A stretch of 50,000 nt of DNA from Owenia fusiformis. Taxonomy: Eukaryota; Annelida; Polychaeta; Sabellida; Oweniidae. The stretch spans positions 24,831,337-24,881,336 of the forward strand of contig CAIIXF020000010.1 of NCBI GenBank assembly GCA_903813345.2, read 5' to 3'. Positions 32,461 to 44,470 of this stretch are shown here, piece after piece; positions within the stretch are counted from its first letter, which is position 1, and every line of letters begins with the position of its first letter. A model generated the notes under the pieces. The model had not been told where the DNA came from. It ran no database searches and worked only from the letters and a program-made list of their open reading frames with translations. The position numbers and the translations under genes were made by a program.

Positions 32461-33320
32461 TCAAGGCACAGATTCAGTTGTAACATCTTCAGTTACAGAT
32501 TCAGTTGTAACATCGGTAACAGATTCAGTTGTAACATATTCAGTTGTAACATATTCAGTTACAGTTTCAGTTGTAACATCTTCAGTTACAGATTCAGTTG
32601 TAACATCAGTAATATATTCAGTTGTAACATTTTTAGTAGTAGTTTCAGTTGTTGCATCTTCAGTAACAGATTCAGTTGTAACATCAGTAATCGATTCAGT
32701 TGTAACATCTTCAGTTACATATTCAGTTGTAACATCAGTAATAGATTCAGTTGTTGCATCTTCAGTAACAGATTCAGTTGTAACATCAGTAATAGATTCA
32801 GTTGTTGCATCTTCAGTTACAGATTCAGTTGTAACATCAGTAACAGATTCAGTTGTAACATCAGTAATAGATTCAGTTGTTGCATCTTCAGTAACAGATT
32901 CAGTTGTAACATCAGTAATAGATTCAGTTGTAACATCTTTAATAGCAGTTTCGGTTGTCACATCTTCGGTTACAGATTCAGTCGTTAAATCAGTACCAGA
33001 TTCAGAAGTAATATCTTCAGTAACAGATTTAGTTGTTATATTTTTAGTAAGAGATTTAGTTGTCACACTTTGAGTAACAGATTCAGTTGTCACATCTTCA
33101 GTAATAGATTCAGTTGTCACATCTTCGGTAACAGATTCAGTTGTCACATCTTCAGTAACAGATTCAGTTGTCACATCTTCCGTAATAGACTCAGTTGCCA
33201 CACATTCCGTAATAGACTCAGTTGTCGAACCTTCCGTAACATATTCAGTTGTCATAGATTCACTTGTAACACCTGTCGTTTCTGAATCAGTTGTCGCATC
33301 TGCCGTCGAGGAATGTGCAG
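32461..33320 (-). CDS. Thr/Ser/Glu/Val-repeat exon of a secreted or mucin-like protein
   Basis: Acceptor TTTGTTGCAG ends at 33321; the exon enters with CT, which with the last G of the upstream exon makes GCT (Ala). About 286 codons follow without a stop to TGA at 32463-32461. After AHSSTADATTDSETTG the sequence is built from some 28 imperfect repeats of 8-10 residues, TTESVTEDV or TTESITDV, with occasional NITT and NVTT (potential N-glycosylation). Dense Thr/Ser suggests O-glycosylation; regular Glu/Asp makes it acidic. With the CBM14 exon upstream, an extracellular chitin-associated protein (mucus, gut lining or shell matrix) is inferred. The repeat number probably varies between individuals. 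Confidence 0.75.
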
Positions 33321-33917
33321 CTGCAACAAATCAAACTCTTTTATCAATTTGTATTATAAAATATCCCAGATAAACTGGAAGGTACTCATATTATACTCGA
33401 ACATAACATAGCAGATAAGAACTGAAATTTAGTGATATGTGCCATTTTTTGCCGATGTATATGTTTGTCAATGTTTTTTCTATGATTGTCCGGTTAAAGG
33501 CTACGTGACTATCTTGATCATTATACTATGTATATATTAGAAGTGCTAGCTGCTACGAACAATGATATATGGCATGACGTTTAGTAAATGCGCGCTTGTA
33601 TTGGAATAAGTTGACGTATGAGACATGCTAGCTGCTATTAGGTGTTATAAGACATGACATGACATGACGTATGCTAGCTGCTATAAGTAATGCAATAAAG
33701 CATGCATGCCGTATAAGATAGGTATTGAATGAGCTATTATGAGCTGTTATAAGACATGATATGACGTGAGCTAGCTGCTATAAGTCACGATGTATAAGTT
33801 ATGCTAGCTGTAATAAGTAATGATATTACACATGACATAAAAACATGTTAGCTTTTATAAGTAATGCTATACGCCATGATGTATATAAGACATGAAAGCT
33901 GCTATAAGTTATGCTAC
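33321..33917 (-). repeat. Intron with degenerate tandem repeats
   Basis: Donor GTAGCA (33917-33912), acceptor TTGCAG (33326-33321). 33545-33915 is filled with variants of ATGCTAGCTGCTATAAGTAA mixed with GACATGACATGACG runs. Confidence 0.65.
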
Positions 33918-34091
33918 CTGTCGATGCCCGACAACCATAGTCGAATCGGCAATAGTAATAGCCCTGTGGGTCAGCGCTGTAACCGTACGGACAGAAGTAG
34001 GCGAGGTCAGGACCGAGGTTGGTACATCTGAAGTAGCGCTCGCACGAAGATAAATCCTTCTTAAGGTAGTATGTTTCATGTTTGCACGCCT
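33918..34091 (-). CDS. Chitin-binding CBM14 (peritrophin-A) domain exon
   Basis: Acceptor TACTTCCAG, donor GTAGCA. In the frame entered with AG, 57 codons encode one domain whose six cysteines are spaced 13, 5, 10, 13 and 5 residues apart, starting ACKHETYY and including CERYFRC and CPYGYSADPQGYYYC. That spacing, with aromatic residues between C2 and C5, is the signature of CBM14/peritrophin-A modules, which form three disulphides and bind chitin. The exon ends in phase 1 and joins the Thr/Ser-rich exon in frame. No signal peptide or first exon was found to its right, so the gene start is missing from this annotation; it may lie further upstream in or beyond the window. A different frame of the same bases is open but lacks any pattern. 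Confidence 0.78.
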
Positions 34092-36726
34092 CTGGAAGTA
34101 CATATACATCGAGATTAGGATTCCTATATCTTTAGTATATACCTGAGACTTAGAATTGTATGTTTGTCTCGGGTTAAAATTTCGAATTAAAAATTTTGAT
34201 GAAAATACTGCATATTATACTATAAGTTATTGAATGATTCGAAGTGCAATACAGGATATATTCTGATCGAGAAATTCCGTATTGGAACGAGACGAAATCG
34301 AGTGCCAATACAGAATATCGAGACAATAATAACGTTTTTATCGTGTGATCCTCTGTATTGCTACTGAGATTGTCCCCTCCGTACCAATATTTTCTGTATT
34401 GCGACGGAGATGATCAACGGGGACAATCTAGGCAGCAATACAGATTGGTACAGCACAAGAACTGACCAATCAGAGGGCTTCATTTTACATATCATACGAT
34501 AAAGAAAGATACTGTATCATAGGCAGATATGGAATAGGATTGGGGTCGTAGAGTTATAATGCTTTTTGGTAAAATCGGCGTTTAGTTTTTTAATAGGGCT
34601 AAACTTTTTTAAAATTGGTTTCTTTTAGGGAATAGGTGTTTTACAAAATTTATTATCCGCACCTTTTGGTTGACGTGCATTATAAAAACGCCATGGCATT
34701 CGAAAGTAGCTTTATTTGACAATATAAAAATATGCAATGTCAATATCATAAATGTATTGTCATATGTAATGTCAACACAAATATCGATCATTCGTTATAG
34801 CTACTATATACGCCTACATGTTTATAAAGGAAGAGGCTCGATAGAGAGAGCTTTTTAGATGGGTATAAGTTTTTTATTATTTCGATGATCAATATAAAAT
34901 TGTAACACAATTTAGGAGATGAGGTGAATTTTCATATTCTAAAATATTATTTCTGAATCATCAAAATGGATTTTTCTACAACCTTTTTGGCGAATCGATG
35001 AACTCGTTTTTCAGGTTTAACCCTTTCTTTGTGGTTAAATATAATGCCCTTTATATAATTATAGAAACAAAATATTTTGTTTCTAGGTCCTTAATTATCT
35101 AAAGTCTTACATAATGTGAACACATATTTGTTTAACTGATCAGAAATATTTTTTTTCTCCATTCATCCATTTGTCCATTTTAAAGTATAGGGGGGCTGAG
35201 ATCCCCGGGAATTCCTGAGGTTTGACTCCTTATGTTATGGTTTTGAACCGATGATAAGTTTATAGAGGGAAATGCTGTTCCATCGAATTATTTGATTTTG
35301 ACTGAAATTAACGCATTACGTTATTCACACTGGGAGCTACAAAATATTGGGTTACGGATTTATTAAAACGTACCTTTATCTCGCATTCTCGGTTTACCTG
35401 CGTATCATGATTTATGATCATAATTTATCGTTTATGCTTTGCTCACATAAGTTCAGATTCACCTTATGGGTGCCTACCGATTACGGTATTTTTCAACTGC
35501 CAACCGATCACCGGCAGACGTTGCGCCGGGAGAATTTCACAATCAAAATGTAAATTACATTATAAAATATGTATCAAATGAAGAAAAGGATGTCCAGATG
35601 GGTGCTGTTCGGCAATTGTAAGATTATAGTGTTGCTTGTAATATCATAAGTTGAAGAAAATTGGGTTCTTGGAATACATGTTCGTTAACGTTTTGATTTT
35701 GATTGTATATATTTACAATTCATATGTAATATACGATTGACTGTACTTTGAAGAGAAAACAAGTATTTTACCAATTAATAGAAGAATTCAAAAGCTCTAG
35801 CGAAGTAACCTCTTTAGTTTATACTCGCCAAAACGTAAAACGATAGAAAATCATATATTTTTGAAACATCGCTTATTGGAACCATTTGACTTGTCGACTA
35901 ACTTACGTTAAGTTAGTTGTACATGAACTGGGCAGGTCGTAATATCCCTATTTACCAGTTAAAGACATTTGACATGTTAGGACCGAAATAATCAGTTACG
36001 ATCCGTAGTATAATTAACAAATCCAGTGCCACGGAATAAATAACTTGAAAGTGGTGATAAGCCATTCAGGACTACTTAGATTATTCATTTATTTTATTTT
36101 TCTAGTTTATTGACGGTCATTTATGTTTGTTAAACATTTTCATCATATAAATATGTATCAAAATGTTTTGGTCTGCAATATTTCTTGTTTAATAAATCTT
36201 TTTCAAGCAAATGGAAATTGTTATAATAACTCCATCTGAAACAATGGAACAATAGTATAAATATGAAATACAGGCATTTTACAGATAAAGTATAGTTAGC
36301 GTTGCTGCAGAAATAGGATTAAAATTCCAAGCGGGACTATTATAATACATATTATTGAAAAGGGAACTCTTAGACTGGCTGAAACTTATGTCCAAAAGAT
36401 ATATGAAGAATTGCCCCTAATTGTTGCAGCATTTTACGAACTTACCAGGGTTTATCTATTCAAAACTAGCTACAGTTCATAAGATGCGAGGCATTTATAA
36501 AATAGTGAATCAATATTAACAACGAAGGCATATCTATACAAGGATGGATATAAACATTAATGCCTGGTGTAAACGGGTAGGAGGTCCTATCAATCATGGT
36601 CCTACTCTCCATTGATTTATATGGTGACCTAAACTCTTTCCCTCATTATCTTATACGCAATCTGGGCCAATAAGGGCCGTTAAGAAAGGGGACCATAATC
36701 CCTGGGGGACCATCATTTCTTTCACA
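34092..36726. other. Gene-free stretch (upstream side of the minus-strand gene)
   Basis: 34220-34450 contains partly inverted CAATACAG / CTGTATTG blocks, probably an old palindromic repeat. 36560-36725 has weakly inverted ends (GCCTGGTGTAAA, TTTCACACCTGG). Other open frames (34609-34858, 35347-35553) are short and unsupported. Confidence 0.4.
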
Positions 36727-36862
36727 CCTGGTCACATTTGCTCAGATTTTTCGGCCGGCGTCCGGCCGATTGAGTATCCTGTTGACAATTGCATTCAGTT
36801 TTGAACAGAATATTTAATCTGTCGGCCACCGGGCAAGGAATCGGAGCAAATGTGGGATAACC
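36727..36862. mobile_element. Short palindromic MITE, CGGCCG family, copy 2
   Basis: Ends CCTGGTCACATTTGCTCAG and CGGAGCAAATGTGGG are inverted copies; centre CGGCCGATTGAGTATC…GAACAGAATATTTAATC. Confidence 0.78.
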
Positions 36863-37065
36863 AATTAACGAATATCTACAGACTGCTCATCTCTTGTATA
36901 ATGGTACTGTATATGTCTATGAATTCCTTCTAAAAGAAGACGTTCTCTAAAACTTTCTAATGGAATACATGTATAGGACTAGAAACACAATGCAAATTCA
37001 CGTTTATGCAATATAATTTCTTTTTTATTAAATTCAATCTTATAACACTTTATGGAGCTGTTACG

Positions 37066-37200
37066 TTAGACCACGTGGGCTCACCGTTCGCTACAGTATG
37101 GATACGTTTTGCAGATGGCAGGGCTAGACATGGACATACGGTTGGCTAATCAAATAGTTTTAAAGCAGGATATTCCGAACGGTGAGCCCACACGGCCTAG
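37066..37200. mobile_element. Short TIR element, 135 bp
   Basis: TIRs of about 24 bp: GTGGGCTCACCGTTCG on the left and CGAACGGTGAGCCCAC on the right are exact inverses, with weaker matches outward. No clear target duplication. Confidence 0.7.
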
Positions 37201-37557
37201 TGCAATAGCCACTCATTACATTTCGATACTCATAACATCCTTCTGTTTCAACCGAAACTTGCTTTGATTTTATTAGGCATATTCTGTGATCTGAACACAT
37301 CAGATGGGATGTGTTATAACTGATCAATAAGTGTGATAGTTATCATTTACCTTAATGTCAATCCATTACATAATAGGCATTGTATTCAACCACATATAAA
37401 TTAGCAAAGGCACAGATACAGTTTTAGGACTGGAGAAGAAATAAGATGTCATGATTTATCAGGACTCATTAGCTATTTAACATACTCTATATGTTGACAT
37501 TATTATTGTATTTTGTTTCAATTCAAAAATTGAATTCAATTAATTTTAGTTGTACAA
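37201..37557. other. Gene-free stretch
   Basis: AT-rich; nothing supported. Confidence 0.4.
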
Positions 37558-37560
37558 TGA

Positions 37561-38082
37561 TCACTGGTGATCCGCTCGATCGATTACGCTGGTTATCCAA
37601 ACGGTTCGTTTTGGTAACAATAATATGTCGGACATCGAAGGTACGATTTTTCTTTTTCCTTATTTCACGCGTTGTAGGCAGAATCCCAACGACGTTTTTT
37701 GTCACAAACGTGTATCAGCATCATATGTTTTAGAAAATGTACGTGTTTACAGAAAAGTAGCTCAGAAGACAACAGAATCGTCGATTTAATTCCTCACTTA
37801 AGTGCAGATCTTAACTGTTTATCGAAAAACCGTTTATGTAACTTAAGTGAGAAATTAAATCGACGATTCTGTTGTCTTCTGAACTATTTGTTCGCAAATA
37901 TGTACATTTTCTAAAATATATGATACTGATACACGTTTGTGTTAAAAATGTCGTCGGAATTCTGCCTACAACGTGTGAAATAAGGAAAAAAGAAAAATCG
38001 TACCTTCGATGTTCCGACATTTTGTTACTAAAACGAAACGAATCGTTTTGGTAACCAGCGTAATCGAGTGGATCACCAGTGA
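37561..38082. mobile_element. Long palindromic TIR element, copy 2
   Basis: Same family as 30928-31478: ends TCACTGGTGATCC / GGATCACCAGTGA, outside flanks TGA (37558-37560, 38083-38085), arms of about 230 bp and a central AACTTAAGTGAGAAATTAAA hairpin. The copies differ by small indels and scattered substitutions. Confidence 0.82.
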
Positions 38083-38085
38083 TGA

Positions 38086-39939
38086 TTATCCCCGAACAAT
38101 AACTCAACTGAGTCTACATTCAGCGCTTTATCGTATTCTATATGTGTCATTTTTAGTACCATCGTAAGTACATCTAGTGAAGCCCCGTTGTGTAGCCTAA
38201 TGTAGCTAATTGTACAATGGTAACTTTGTGAGTGTCTGTAAATGCCATGATGCAATATAAAACACTGTAAAAATCTGATAATTATTTTTGATTACTTTGA
38301 CAAGTAAAAGATTTATAACACTAACCTAATGCATAGTTTTACACATCTACATGCACACATTCTACTCGAATGTTACTATTTGAGATAATTCTTTTCGAAG
38401 CGATCGTACAGTCTTCATACATTGGAAGAATCACAATTGAGCATTGTTTTTTATGATTATAATAAATATAAATATGATTAGGTTAATGACATATCAAAAT
38501 TCTTGTTGGAGTGGTCAAAATCATATACTCTCGATAAACTTTGATAAACGATATTTATTCATTATCCATGGAAGACAAAATATGTCATATCTACACCCTG
38601 ATGTGGTGTTAAATTCATGTAGGCATATTATGTACATCTATATTTATGTTGATGTGAAATATAAAGTTATGATATTGGTCAACATGCAAAAAATGAACAA
38701 AAAATATTATTCGAAGCGTATTTCGAAAGTTTTGAGGACGACATATTGTTTTTCGATTTTGACCAATCAGAAACATATGTCATCTCAATAGGGGTTTACA
38801 TGTTCATGTTCTCTACCTGGGAATGAGAGCCCATAATTCAATTTTTGAACTAGTCTGAAGAGACCTACATGCAAAGTTCATAGCAAAAAGAAAAATCACA
38901 AATATGAATACAGTTTGATTATAAGTCTATTGGAATTTTCATCGTGTTGATTTTAAAGTCTATTACAGAAGTTACTGTTATGTTTACCACACTGGTACCA
39001 GTTAGTGGTATGTTGAATGGTATGAGTTGTTGAGTTTCACCTTCACCCAGATCATGCAGAATATCAACGCGACGTTCCTTGTAGAAAGTAGTTTTTGGTT
39101 TGTCTTACATATGATAGATAGTAAGATATGATAGGCAATATTCTCCTTTGACAAGATGTGACTGACACAGTTTTGTGTTGGAGTGTAGCAATATGCGGTG
39201 CAATCATACCATATCTAACATCACATAACATGCTCATCCCGGCCGTGCTCATCACAGAAAGATGTCAACACGTATGCCTCTCCATTAAATAATTCTTTAA
39301 TTTTTATATGCAGTATCTCGACCCGATCCTATCTGAAATATAAGAAATATATATAATCAAGTTACTTGTTGTATTTCCCATAACTTATATAAACATCCAT
39401 GACCAATATTCCCATTCTATTGATATTGTTATCGTCTCGGGGTACCATAAATCGAAACAAGTAAATCAAAACAAGTAATTTCAAAATCGCAATAAAAGAT
39501 AAAGCTTGAAACAGGAACTACATGTTTCAAGACAGCTTGCAAATCCTATGGTTTTTCACATGATGAAATGGAAGAGCTAAAACTTATTCAAACATACTAG
39601 TTAATTAGTTCTAGTAATTCATCTAGTTTGTCATTATTTATTACATTAAATTATGTCTAAAGCATCGAAAAGTAATGTTTTCACCGCATGAAAGTAAAGT
39701 TGATCGATTTGTCGTACATGTAGATCGAGAGAATTGTGTGAAATCAACCGGGCTTTCTTGTGTCATCTGGGCTTTGTTCAGAATTAGTGAAACTTGAAAC
39801 ATAGAAGCAAGAAAAGAAATGTACGGTTTCTGTTATTTTGCTAAAATATAGGTTTCATCGCTCTTATTTGAGGCAATGCCATGCCACATGGCGGTAGTTA
39901 ATCTTATTCTTTCTTTCTTTCAATAACAAGCCACTTAAA
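38086..39939. other. Gene-free stretch with one unassigned minus-strand frame
   Basis: 38919-39104 on the minus strand is open for 61 codons and reads RRVDILHDLGEGETQQLI then PFNIPLTGTSVVNITVTSVI, a pattern of alternating polar and hydrophobic residues as in a beta-sandwich. I could not support splice sites well enough to call an exon. Plus-strand frame 38444-38791 starts TTG and is AT-driven. Confidence 0.35.
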
Positions 39940-42010
39940 TGTCATGTCAAACTCTGTTTATTTCGTATTATCTTCAGTAATTGTTTAACCACTCTTCATG
40001 TTTCATAAGCTAATTCCACTCATATTGTCATGCCAAACACTGTTTATTTCATTTATCTACAAGTTGTCTATCGCATTGTTTCAAAAGCTAATCAAACAAT
40101 TGTTATACCAAACTCTGTTTATTTCGTATTATATACATGTTTTCAATCGCTTCTTTATGTTTTACAAGCTAGCTCTACTCAATTGTCATGCCAAACTCAG
40201 TTTATTTCGTAATTTTCATATGCTAATTCCACTCAATTGTCATGCCAAACTCTGTTTATTTCATTTATCTACAAGTTGACAATCGCCTCTTCGTGTTTCA
40301 CAAGCTAATTCCTGCCAAATGTCATGTCAAAATCTGTTTATTTCGTATTATCTACATTTTTTCAAGCTTTCCTTTATTTTTATACAAGCTAGCTCCACTC
40401 AATTGTCATGCCAAACTCGGTTTATTTCGTTTTCAGATACAGTTGTCAACCACCCCTCGGGTTTCATAAGCGACACTCAATTGTCATGCCAAACTCAGTT
40501 TATTTCGTAATTTTCATATGCTAATTCCACTCAATTGTCATGCCAAACTCTGTTTATTTCATTTATCTACAAGTTGACAATCGCCTCTTCGTGTTTCACA
40601 AGCTAATTCCTGCCAAATGTCATGTCAAAATCTGTTTATTTCGTATTATCTACATTTTTTCAAGCTTTCCTCCATTTTTTACAAGCTAGCTCCACTCAAT
40701 TGTCATGCCAAACTCGGTTTATTTCGTTTTAAGATACAGTTGTCAACCGCCCCTCGGGTTTCATAAGCGACACTCAATTGTCATGCCAAACTCAGTTTAT
40801 TTCGTAATTTTCATATGCTAATTCCATTCAATTGTCATGCCAAACTCTGTTTATTTCATTTATCTACAAGTTGACAATCGCCTCTTCGTGTTTCACAAGC
40901 TAATTCCTGCCAAATGTCATGTCAAAATCTGTTTATTTCGTATTATCTACATTTTTTCAATCGCTTCTTCATTTTTTACAAGCTAGCTCCACGCAATTGT
41001 CATGCCCAACTCGGTTTATTTCATTTTAAGATACAGTTGTCAACCGCCCCTCAAGTTTCATGAGCGACAATCAATTGTAATGCCGAACTCAGTTTATTTC
41101 GTAATTTTCATATGCTAATTCCACTCAATTGTCATGCCAAACTCTGTTTATTTCATTTATCTACAAATTGACAATCGCCTCTTCGTGTTTCACAAGCTAA
41201 TTCCTGCCAATTGTCATGTCAAACTCTGTTTATTTCGTATTATCTACATGTTTTCAATCTCTTCTTTATCTTTTACAAGCTAGCTCCACTCAATTGTCAT
41301 GCCAAACTCGGTTTATTTCGTTTTAAGATACAGTTGTCAACCGCCCCTCAAGTTTCATAAGCGAATTTCACTCAATTGTCATGCGAAACGTTTTATATTT
41401 CATTTATCTACAAGTTGTCAATCGCCTCTCCATGTTTCACAAGCTAATTCCACTCAATTGTCAAACATAATTTATCTACAAGTTGTTAATCGCCTCTTCA
41501 TGTTTCAAAAGCCAATTCCACTCAATTGTCAAGCATCATTTATCTACAAGTTGTCAATCGCCTATTCATGTTTCACAAGCTAATTCCACCCAACAGTAAT
41601 GTCAAACTCTGTTTATTTCGTATTATCTTCATATTTTCAATCTCTTCTTTCTTTTTACAAGCTAGCTTCACTCAATTGCCATGCCAAACTCGGTTTATTT
41701 CGTATTAAGATACAGTTGTCAACCGCCCTTCAGGTTTCAAAAGCGAATTCCACTCAACCGTCATGCCAAATTCTGTTTATTTTTTTCTCTACATGTTGTC
41801 AATCGCCTCTTCATGTTTCAAAAGCTAATTCCACACGATTGTCATGCCAAACCCTGTTTATTTCCTATTATCTACATGTTTTCAACCTAACCTTCATTTT
41901 TTACAAGTCAGTTCCGCTCAATTGTCATGCCAAACTCAGTTTATTATTTATTATCTACAGTTGTTAGCTGCTCTTCATGTTTCATTAGTTAATTCCACTC
42001 AATTGACGTG
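39940..42010 (+). repeat. Complex tandem array, 50-85 bp monomers, ~297-bp higher-order unit
   Basis: Monomer core ATTGTCATGCCAAACTC-GTTTATTTC, followed by variable links (ATTATCTACATGTTTTCAA, TTTATCTACAAGTTGACAA, AAGATACAGTTGTCAACCG, AATTTTCATATGC) and CAAGCTA or CATAAGC ends. Marker TGCCAAATGTCATG / TGCCAATTGTCATG recurs at 40313, 40611, 40908 and 41205, giving a 297-298 bp higher-order period of four monomers over about 40190-41350; the flanks (39940-40190, 41390-42010) are diverged single monomers. All open frames here are by-products. Confidence 0.92.
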
Positions 42011-42102
42011 CCAAACATGTTCCAGTGCTTCATAAGCTATAATTATCTACATGATATAAAAGCATCTTTTCAAGACTAATTATTACTACGAACAAATGAC
42101 AT

Positions 42103-42186
42103 TCAATACCTCTTCCCAAATAATATCTTCTCATCATAAACACTATCAACATCGTTGTCGCCATTGTTACACTCGTTATATTGAAC
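42103..42186 (-). CDS. Candidate alternative terminal exon A (acidic tail)
   Basis: Acceptor CGTATCAGTTTCAG, then VQYNECNNGDNDVDS, VYDEKILFGKRY and stop, 28 codons including the stop, entered in phase 0. It is similar in start (GTNCAA) and in the NNGDND / NSGDND core to exon B at 42582-42623, so the two look like a duplicated, mutually exclusive last exon. Family unknown. Confidence 0.35.
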   Translation of the reverse strand, partial: VQYNECNNGDNDVDSVYDEKILFGKRY

Positions 42187-42581
42187 CTGAAACTGATACG
42201 ACTTGGATACATTTACCGAAGAGTACATAGATAAAAAAAGTTTATAAACCCTAGAGATACATATATCGAAAGATATACAGGACTCTCTAGGATGTAACCA
42301 ATGTGAAAGTTCAAGATAAGTTTCACTTTCATAAATATGTTGAAATACATACAAGAGCAATGCATCCGATATATATATCCTGAGTCAATTGTCAGAGATA
42401 AAAGATTGCTTCAAGGACAACATATTTCCAAAAATTAGTTTCTGAGTTCACACTTCGTATTATAATCCTAATATCATTAGATCGTTTTGAGTATAGACAT
42501 CACTTCAACACAAACAATCACAATGTTTAGATATGCCTCAAGCAACAAATCGTATTAACGTCGTCATCATCATGAGCACCA
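42187..42581. other. Spacer between the two similar terminal exons
   Basis: No gene supported. The sequence just 5' of exon A (minus strand) resembles the 42-bp exon at 42752-42793 (AATGTATCCAAGTCG against ACATGTATAAGTCC), suggesting that the duplicated unit included both exons. Confidence 0.35.
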
Positions 42582-42623
42582 TCAGTCATCGTTGTCGCCA
42601 GAGTTATCGTCATCATCTTGCAC
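42582..42623 (-). CDS. Candidate alternative terminal exon B (Asp-rich tail)
   Basis: Acceptor TGTACTTTCAG; 14 codons VQDDDDNSGDNDD plus stop TGA, entered in phase 0, compatible with the donor of 42752-42793. The Asp-rich end suggests a calcium-binding or cytoplasmic acidic tail, but no family is recognised. Confidence 0.38.
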   Translation of the reverse strand: MQDDDDNSGDNDD

Positions 42624-42751
42624 CTGAAAGTACAGTAATACATGTATGTATGCACACCATCTTCTCTTCAACTTGCATGCATTACCGACAACATTTGCAT
42701 AATTTCAAACAGGCCTCGGTTCTGCTAAAAACTCCTGCAAAAGAACCCTAC

Positions 42752-42793
42752 CTGTTCGAACGAATTGGACTTATACATGTTAATACGTATAGC
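42752..42793 (-). CDS. Candidate 42-bp internal exon
   Basis: Acceptor TATATTATTTTACAG, donor GTAGGG; 14 codons AIRINMYKSNSFEQ, phase 0 on both sides. It would join either terminal exon in frame, and the exon at 47084-47175 (which ends in phase 0) could join it upstream. Small symmetrical exons like this are common in tails of membrane proteins; that reading is inference. Confidence 0.38.
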
Positions 42794-43593
42794 CTGTAAA
42801 ATAATATAACTCGTTAAAACTCAATCAACCAATGTTCTTTTGAGATAATGAGGATAGTGTCGAAGAAAAAAAATAATTAAAAAATATCGGACACAGATAA
42901 GACACAAATAAAATCATCGATAATCAAACTGAAGAGGTTTTACACAGGGCGTTCAATAAGTACTGATAAAAATGCTGTAACTTTTTATTTTTTCAGATAT
43001 CTAACTAATTATTTTAGTGTGGATCGTTGAGTAATATACAGTGTGTCTCAAAAAATATGTTTCACTTACAAAAAGTTCAATATCTTTCATAATTTTGATT
43101 TTTCCCCTAAAACGTACTTTGGATATCAAAAGACAAATCTTTCTCGAATAATTTGACACCATCGAATTCAAAATCATCAAAATGAAAATTGTTCCTCAGT
43201 CAATTGTTTGCGCACAAACTTGTCACAAATCAATGTCATTTCTAAATCATTATGAATAAAATGATGCGTGCAACCAAAATTTGAATTAGTCATGTCTGCA
43301 ATTTTTCTGATAGGAATTCATTCAATAAGTACATTGCCTCAATCTGACTATGGGAAGTTACAGCTTTTGGTCACTCCTGTCTGGGTTCATCTTCAACTGA
43401 CTTTCTCCCTATTTGAAATAGCAGAACCAATGATATATGCCAGGGTTAGATATAGTGTCCTCCCCAAAACCTTCATTAATGTCCTTTGTTGCATCCTATT
43501 TTGATTAACTTATGGTTACATGTATATAGAACTTGACGCTGCTTCTAATTTGATGAATATCATTGATAAATTCTGTTCAGCAGCCATGTTAGG
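42794..43593. other. Gene-free stretch with transposon-end-like words
   Basis: CAGGGCGTTCAATAAGTACT near 42946 and CAGTGTGTCTCAAAAAATAT near 43041 look like Tc1/mariner termini without partners that I can find. The open frame 43268-43504 begins with GTG and is unsupported. Confidence 0.4.
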
Positions 43594-43918
43594 TGATGCC
43601 AAGGTATCTTAGTACCAGTGTGTATTACCCAACTGTCAAAATCGATTCAAAATAAAATTATGAATGAAACTGTTCACATTTGAAGTGGTTCTTTTGAAAA
43701 GATTTTCGTGCAGATCTAAACCACGGCGAACCATCTTAGGCTCCATCCAGTACCACCTTCCTGTTAGAGTGCACTTCCTTGATGCCAAGGTATCTTAGTA
43801 TTATATTATGAAAATGTTCACATTTGAAGTGGTTCTTTTGAAAAGATTTTCGTGCATATCTAAACCACAGCGAACCATCTTAGGCTCCATCCAGTACCAC
43901 CTTCCTGTTAGAGTGCAT
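43594..43918 (+). repeat. Tandem duplication, 182 + 139 bp
   Basis: TGATGCCAAGGTATCTTAGT starts at 43594 and again at 43780. The second copy lacks about 43 bases after TTAGTA but then matches nearly perfectly through AAACCACRGCGAACCATC to TGTTAGAGTGCA. Confidence 0.9.
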
Positions 43919-44423
43919 TCTTGTAATTCTCACAGCACAATACTCAACTACGTTCAGTAGAAAAGTTAGTCAGAAATATAAAAAAAATTCAGCAATTTTA
44001 TCAGTATTTATTGAAAGTTCTGTATATAGCTCTAATATGCAATATTTAGGCCTCTTGGATATAATCGCCTTTTTAAAAATCGCTTAAAATACTTCCTTGC
44101 TGACGTCCTTATTTTCGAAGACGAACACTAATCCAACTTGTTATAATAAGGGTTCCTAAATAGGAGTTTTTACATGATTTATAAAGATTTTGGTTACATC
44201 TAGATAAGTATATTAAGCCTATACCGAGTAATATATTATAATTCGATAACCAGAGCCACTACAATATTATGTTTTAGATATGAAATGTCAAAATAAATTC
44301 TATGAATAAAAAATGATGATCAACTTTGTGTTTGTGAAATACCATGAACCACAAAATACCATAGACGCGGATAAATGATTAGTTTTGCGCTTAGATACAT
44401 TATTATTGAATTGAATAAAAATA
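43919..44423. other. Gene-free stretch
   Basis: Nothing supported. Confidence 0.4.
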
Positions 44424-44469
44424 CCCAATCGGCCCGGCGTCGTAGTAAATATCGGAGCAATGTGACCAC
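44424..44469 (-). mobile_element. Fragment of CGGCCG-family MITE (copy 3)
   Basis: CCAATCGGCCCGGCG and ATCGGAGCAATGTGACCA correspond to the right half of the other copies; the left half is absent. Confidence 0.6.
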
Positions 44470-44470
44470 G

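Noticed and set aside
33070-33285. Plus-strand frame of RFSCHIFSN repeats
   Set aside because: Antisense shadow of the Thr/Ser-rich exon.
39998-42035. Several plus-strand frames rich in SVYF and LNCHAK
   Set aside because: Read-through of the tandem array in several frames, with repeating peptide patterns.
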